The position numbers were made by a program, and so were the translations under genes. Below are positions 60,104 through 64,000 of a DNA stretch of 64,000 nucleotides, piece after piece (position 1 is the stretch's first letter; each line of letters opens with the position of its first letter). The stretch comes from Bacterioplanoides sp965219715 (GTDB lineage Bacteria; Pseudomonadota; Gammaproteobacteria; Pseudomonadales; Oceanobacteraceae), in NCBI RefSeq assembly GCF_965219715.1, contig NZ_OZ244785.1, positions 4,340,001 through 4,404,000 on the forward strand, given 5' to 3'. The notes beneath the pieces are model-generated. The model was not told where the DNA came from, made no database searches, and saw only the letters and a program-made list of their open reading frames with translations.

Positions 60104-60141
60104 GGGCATAAAAAAACCGCCAAACGAATAACGCGGCGGTT
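60104..60141 (-). terminator. Leader hairpin with U-run upstream of the DUF6164 gene
   Basis: Read on the minus strand, AACCGCC and GGCGGTT form a stem (loop GCGTTATTCGTTT-like, 13 nt), then seven T. It stands about 40 nt before the ATG at 60067 and after any minus-strand promoter, so it would act as a leader terminator. Confidence 0.6.
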
Positions 60142-60338
60142 GTATGGCACTTATCAAATGAGGTCGCGATTTCGCGATAGGCCCCGGGTTGTGCCAAGGA
60201 AAAAGAGAATGTGCACATCTCTTAATTGGATAAACCAATGCTAGTAGAGGAATGTTACATTAGCAAGGCGGTTTTTGTATTGGCGACGTAAGTTTTTACG
60301 GACTACGCCATTCGGACAGCTTGCACTGTTGGCTGATT

Positions 60339-60367
60339 TTGGCGAGACTTGGCGTATATCTCACCAA
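60339..60367. promoter_or_regulatory. Inverted repeat upstream of the FadR-like regulator gene
   Basis: TTGGCGAGA (60339-60347) and TCTCACCAA (60359-60367) are inverted copies (8 of 9) separated by 11 bp, ending 19 bp before the gene's ATG. A palindromic site in this place is a plausible autoregulatory operator for a GntR-family dimer. Confidence 0.45.
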
Positions 60368-60386
60368 TAATTAAAAGAAAAACGTA

Positions 60387-61229
60387 ATGGCAAAAACCCT
60401 GCCTGATCAGATTGCGGATTTATTCATCGCACTGATTTTTACCGGCGAGCTTAAAGCTGGCGATAAACTTCCTCCCGAACGTCAACTGGCTGAACTGTTG
60501 TCGGTTGACCGAACTTCATTACGCATGGCACTTCGGACCCTTGGACGCATGAATGCTGTGAACAGTGTTCAGGGCTCGGGTATACGGGTTTGTAATATCC
60601 ATACCGATATGGGGTTGGACTTCCTTGATAACCTGTATCGGATTCCTGAACTGGAGCTGGGTGGCCGCTTATTGTTAGCGGGCCTGGAGTTATTCAATCG
60701 GGCAATCCCAACGGCAGTAAAGCTGGCTTTGGAAAAGCGCCGGCGTGATGGTATTACTGATGACGGCCGCATGCTTGAGATGGTACAGGCAATGTATCAG
60801 AGCGTGGAGCAGGGGCGTAGCACTCAGGAGCTGGCCAGAATGGAAGTCGACATCATTGAAGCTCTGATGGAGGCAACCGGAAATCAGGTACTGCAGGCAT
60901 CAGCAAACAGCTCGCGACGCATCCGTACTTTATTAACCGAGAAGCTGTTTGAGTTGATTGACGTAAAACAGCACCTGACATTTCAGGTCAGCATCGTTAT
61001 GAAGGCACGTCAGGCCAGTGAAGACCTGGACGAACTGATTAATGAATACCTGCAGTACATTGAGCAGCTGACAGAGCCGTTGTACGAGCATCTGCGCAGC
61101 GTACCGGAGGAACCACGTCTGGTCAGTTCCCCACTAAAGAATGATCGCAATATCAGGAGCTGGCAGCAGGTACTGGCTGGCCCTGACGCGCCGCTTGAAA
61201 GCGTGCAATTAGTAAAACCAATAAGCTGA
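60387..61229 (+). CDS. GntR-family (FadR subfamily) transcriptional regulator
   Basis: An N-terminal winged helix is clear: 'PDQIADLFIALIFTGELKAGDKLPPERQLAELLSVDRTSLRMALRTLGRMNAV' (in parts, residues 6-58), followed by an all-helical FCD/FadR-type ligand-binding domain (about 75-240). The mostly Leu/Glu helices and lack of obvious metal ligands resemble FadR, an acyl-CoA-binding regulator. The effector cannot be assigned. The last 77 bp overlap the end of the convergent lnt gene, which is unusual and supported by both frames' length. Confidence 0.85.
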   Translation: MAKTLPDQIADLFIALIFTGELKAGDKLPPERQLAELLSVDRTSLRMALRTLGRMNAVNSVQGSGIRVCNIHTDMGLDFLDNLYRIPELELGGRLLLAGLELFNRAIPTAVKLALEKRRRDGITDDGRMLEMVQAMYQSVEQGRSTQELARMEVDIIEALMEATGNQVLQASANSSRRIRTLLTEKLFELIDVKQHLTFQVSIVMKARQASEDLDELINEYLQYIEQLTEPLYEHLRSVPEEPRLVSSPLKNDRNIRSWQQVLAGPDAPLESVQLVKPIS

Positions 61230-62715
61230 ATATAAACAGAGGCCAAAGCCCGAAGCGCATGTAAGGTGTTTGGCCCTGACGCATTTCTGCGGTTCCGGTC
61301 AATGTGTCGCGAACTTCCAGCGGTAACTTATCCAGAATTTCGCCTTTCTCGTTCACCAGTGCGGTAATGCCGGTATTGGTTGAGCGTAATAAGTAGCGTT
61401 GGGTTTCCAGCGCCCGCATCTGGGCCAGAGCCATATGTTGTTTGGGACCAAGAGAGTCACCAAACCAGGCATCGTTACTCACCGTGATTAACATATCGGC
61501 ATTGTTTGCCAGGCGGCTTACCAGCTGTGGATAAGCAATTTCGTAGCAGATATAGGGCGCAACCAAAAATAACTCTTCATCACCGCTGTTACTGGTTTTG
61601 GTGACTTTCAACGGCTGTTGTTGCTGCTCTCCGTGTAAGAAGCTCGACATTTCCAGATCGAAAAATGGGATTAAACCGCGAATTTGTTTTTCCAGAGGAA
61701 CAAACTCGCCAAACGGGACCAGCTGTTGTTTGTGGTAAATACCCTCACCGTTACCGGCGGCAATGACACTGTTATGGAATTCACCCGCTAGCGGATGGCC
61801 TATTGGATAGCGATAAGGAACACCGGTAATTAGAGTCGTATGATTTTTGGCTGCCTCACGTGAGAATGCATCCAGGTACGGCTGGAATTGGCTGAGCAGC
61901 AGGGTGACAGCTGTTTCAGGCCACAGCACCAAATCTGCCTGCCAGTGATCACGGGTTTCTCCGTAGTAGGCATTAATCGTTGGGTTAACCATCTCGGGTA
62001 ACCACTTTTTATCCTGAGGAATATTCCCTTGAACAGCTGCTACCTTGAGTTCACCGGTTTTCTCGGTCCATTGCTGCTGTTGCAGCATTAATCCCGCTGG
62101 CCACAGTAATAAGATAAGTAAGTAAGCTGGTTTGCGCGTCTGCCATGCCTGATAGCAGGCCGTTACACTCAGTAGCAAAATCAGAGATAAGCCATAGCTG
62201 CCGATCACTGGCGCCCAGCCTGAAATCCAGCTTGATAAGTGTGCATCTCCAGCGAATAGCCAGGGAAAGCCAGTCATAAACCAACTGCGGAACCATTCGT
62301 GTAAAAACCAGAATACCGGAATGGTCAGCCAGGCCAGTGTGGAAGAGAAAAAGCGTTGGCGCAGGGCGAACCAGAAGGCCGGAAAAGTACCCAGGAATGC
62401 GGCAAATAAACCAATGAGGAGAACGGCCAGTAACGCTGGTGTGCCGCCATGATCATGCATACTGACATAGATCCAGGACACGCCGCTTGAGAATTTACCG
62501 AAGTTGAACCACCAGGTTCGCCAGAATGCCTGTTTTACGCTGCTGCTATGCCATATCGCATGAACAAAAACGGCAATGCTTAACAACCCTATTGGCCACC
62601 AGAACAAAGGTGCCAGTGCAACGGGAAACAACATGCCAGCAGAGAGCAGCAGGAGTGGAGCCAGCCAGCGAGATTCCGACTGGCCACTTTTCAGATAGGT
62701 GAGTAACTGCGACAT
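61153..62715 (-). CDS. lnt: Apolipoprotein N-acyltransferase
   Basis: Lnt adds the third acyl chain to lipoproteins in the inner membrane. It has six to eight N-terminal spans and a nitrilase-like domain. The catalytic triad is visible: Glu in 'LVLWPETAVTLLL', Lys in 'YHKQQLVPFGEFVPLE' region and Cys in 'VAPYICYEIAYPQL'. Length is 520. ATG at 62715 is chosen; the longer frame from 62727 adds four residues. Order lnt-corC-ybeY on the minus strand matches E. coli. The 3' end overlaps the FadR-like gene by 77 bp. Confidence 0.95.
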   Translation of the reverse strand: MSQLLTYLKSGQSESRWLAPLLLLSAGMLFPVALAPLFWWPIGLLSIAVFVHAIWHSSSVKQAFWRTWWFNFGKFSSGVSWIYVSMHDHGGTPALLAVLLIGLFAAFLGTFPAFWFALRQRFFSSTLAWLTIPVFWFLHEWFRSWFMTGFPWLFAGDAHLSSWISGWAPVIGSYGLSLILLLSVTACYQAWQTRKPAYLLILLLWPAGLMLQQQQWTEKTGELKVAAVQGNIPQDKKWLPEMVNPTINAYYGETRDHWQADLVLWPETAVTLLLSQFQPYLDAFSREAAKNHTTLITGVPYRYPIGHPLAGEFHNSVIAAGNGEGIYHKQQLVPFGEFVPLEKQIRGLIPFFDLEMSSFLHGEQQQQPLKVTKTSNSGDEELFLVAPYICYEIAYPQLVSRLANNADMLITVSNDAWFGDSLGPKQHMALAQMRALETQRYLLRSTNTGITALVNEKGEILDKLPLEVRDTLTGTAEMRQGQTPYMRFGLWPLFIFSLLVLLIARFQAARQGQPVPAASS

Positions 62716-62760
62716 AATGCACCGCAAATAGTTATTGTCGTAATAGTCGCGAACGAATGT

Positions 62761-63603
62761 TTAGTCCGCGACGGCGGTTACTTCCAGCAGATTAATCTGG
62801 CGACTGGTGCCATTCACAACCTTGAAGCTCAGGTTGTCGACCCGAATGCACTCATTACATTCAGGCACCCTGCCAAAGTGGTGAACAACAATACCGCCGA
62901 TGGTATCGAAATCCTGGTCCTGAATTTTTGTGCTGAAGTGTTCATTAAAGTCTTCGATCGGGGTCAGCGCTTTCACCATGGTGATGCCTTCCTCGACCTC
63001 TTTAATCATACTGTCGTCTTCATCGAAGTCGTGTTCATCTTCGATTTCGCCGACAATCTGTTCCAGCACATCTTCAATAGTCACCAGCCCGGCTACACCG
63101 CCAAACTCATCGACCACAATGGCCATATGGTTGCGCGTTGCACGGAATTCCTGAAGTAATACGTTCAGGCGTTTGCTTTCCGGAACAAATGTCGTTGGTC
63201 GCAGTACCTGCTTCAGGTGGAAGTCTTCACGATTTTCGTTAAGGATTAATGGCAGCAGATCTTTTGCCAGCAAAATGCCGAGAACTTCGTCCTGATCTTC
63301 GCCGAGTACCGGAAAGCGCGAGTGAGCCGACTCGATAATCTGGGGTAAATAATCTTTCAGTGGATCATTCAGGTTGATTGAAATCATCTGCGAGCGGGGA
63401 ATCATAATATCCCTTACCTGCATCTCAGATACCTGTAAGGCGCCTTCGAGAATGGTCAGGGTTTCGCTATCAACAATGCTTCGCTGTGCAGCTTCGCGGA
63501 CAATTTCTTTGATGTCCTGACGGCTTTGTGGGTCGTCAGAAAATAAGTCAGTGATTTTTTCCAGCCAGCTTTTCTGCTGGCTGCTCGGTCGCTCTTCGCT
63601 CAT
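62761..63603 (-). CDS. corC: CorC-family CBS-domain protein (YbeX)
   Basis: CorC/YbeX is a cytosolic protein linked to magnesium/cobalt homeostasis and ribosome function. It has two CBS domains (about 65-190; 'DIMIPRSQMISINLN', 'HMAIVVDEFGGVAGLVTIEDVLEQIVGEI' in parts) and a C-terminal CorC_HlyC domain (about 205-280). Its start overlaps the ybeY end by 4 bp (ATGA). It lies between lnt and ybeY as in E. coli. Confidence 0.95.
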   Translation of the reverse strand: MSEERPSSQQKSWLEKITDLFSDDPQSRQDIKEIVREAAQRSIVDSETLTILEGALQVSEMQVRDIMIPRSQMISINLNDPLKDYLPQIIESAHSRFPVLGEDQDEVLGILLAKDLLPLILNENREDFHLKQVLRPTTFVPESKRLNVLLQEFRATRNHMAIVVDEFGGVAGLVTIEDVLEQIVGEIEDEHDFDEDDSMIKEVEEGITMVKALTPIEDFNEHFSTKIQDQDFDTIGGIVVHHFGRVPECNECIRVDNLSFKVVNGTSRQINLLEVTAVAD

Positions 63604-64000
63604 AGTTTCTCTTCAGAATAGGGGTCGCTAAATCCCAGCTGGGCCAGAATTTGACGCTCCAGACTCTCCATTACTTCTGCTTCATCATCCTTTATATGGT
63701 CGTACCCTAATAAATGCAAGCAGCCATGTACAACCATGTGTGCCCAGTGAGTCTCACTGGTTTTATTTTGCTCAATAGCTTCCTGTTCCACCACCGGGAC
63801 CGCAATAATCAGGTCGCCCAATAAAGGGATCGGTACTTCGGGTGGGGCTTCAAACGGAAATGACAGGACATTGGTTGGTTTGTCTTTGCCACGGTATTCG
63901 CTATTGAGTTGCTGACTTTCCGCATTATCGACCAGTCGGATAGTGAGCTCCGGGTCTTCCAGCTGGCAGCGTTCTGCAATGGCCGCATTCGCCCAGCGAG
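63600..64000 (-). CDS. ybeY: rRNA maturation endoribonuclease YbeY, C-terminal part (5' end outside window)
   Basis: YbeY is a metal-dependent RNase for 16S rRNA 3'-end maturation and ribosome quality control. The zinc motif H-G-x-L-H-L-x-G-Y-D-H is present as 'HGCLHLLGYDH'. The frame continues without stop to the window edge, with 'EYRGKDKPTNVLSFPFE' as a further diagnostic block, so the N-terminus is missing. The internal start at 63821 is not the real start. Confidence 0.96.
   Translation of the reverse strand, partial: RWANAAIAERCQLEDPELTIRLVDNAESQQLNSEYRGKDKPTNVLSFPFEAPPEVPIPLLGDLIIAVPVVEQEAIEQNKTSETHWAHMVVHGCLHLLGYDHIKDDEAEVMESLERQILAQLGFSDPYSEEKL

Noticed and set aside
1..64000. tRNA, rRNA, CRISPR arrays, integrases, prophage genes
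   Set aside because: No cloverleaf-like, rRNA-like or repeat-spacer pattern and no integrase or phage structural protein was recognised in either strand.

Overview
The window is chromosomal DNA of a gammaproteobacterium. The mraZ-to-lpxC division and wall cluster followed by secA, argJ and mutT, the lnt-corC-ybeY block and the bioFHC-bioD order are all arranged as in Pseudomonas and Oceanospirillales-type genomes. Moderate GC, REP/MITE-like repeats and a Vibrio TonB2/TonB3-type energiser favour a marine member, possibly near Oceanospirillaceae. That placement is inference.

Layout. 1-8.8 kb: the end of a TonB-dependent receptor, a secreted lipoprotein, then a DUF3450 / TtpC-like / ExbB / ExbD / TonB / TPR operon preceded by a Pho-box-like repeat cluster. 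8.8-13.8 kb (minus): an NTF2-like protein, a histidine/arginine-type ABC importer, a DUF4442 protein and a GNAT-like protein. 13.9-20.2 kb (plus): a Sec-exported metallophosphatase, a Tat-exported PhoD phosphatase, a cysteine-rich secreted protein and a membrane-anchored helical-repeat protein. 20.3-23.5 kb: a MshEN-domain membrane protein (minus), trxB (plus) and a double cNMP-binding/rhodanese protein (minus). 23.6-28.9 kb: biotin genes bioD, bioC, bioH and bioF (minus) and bioA (plus), with a BirA-like operator in the divergent gap.

28.9-31.4 kb: an AT-rich TIR-STAND NTPase gene, an immune-type protein, broken by a frame-changing deletion inside the TIR domain. 31.5-35.5 kb: an AhpD-like protein, an unknown protein and YehS (plus), then a TetR regulator, a YceB-like protein and a voltage-gated cation channel with a calcium-type filter (minus). 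35.5-53.8 kb: the complete dcw cluster mraZ-rsmH-ftsL-ftsI-murE-murF-mraY-murD-ftsW-murG-murC-ddl-ftsQ-ftsA-ftsZ-lpxC, with a well-formed promoter and three 10-bp-phased MraZ boxes. 53.9-64 kb: an M23 peptidase, secA, argJ, mutT, a DUF6164 protein, a FadR-like regulator, lnt, corC and a truncated ybeY.

Working hypotheses. The first 20 kb holds parts of a phosphate-scavenging programme: a TonB receptor and dedicated energiser behind Pho-box-like sites, plus two exported phosphatases 6 kb away. The less ordinary parts are the broken TIR-STAND gene, the double cNMP/degenerate rhodanese protein, the MshEN-membrane fusion, the channel filter, and several structured non-coding elements. I saw no tRNA, rRNA, CRISPR array, integrase or intact transposase.
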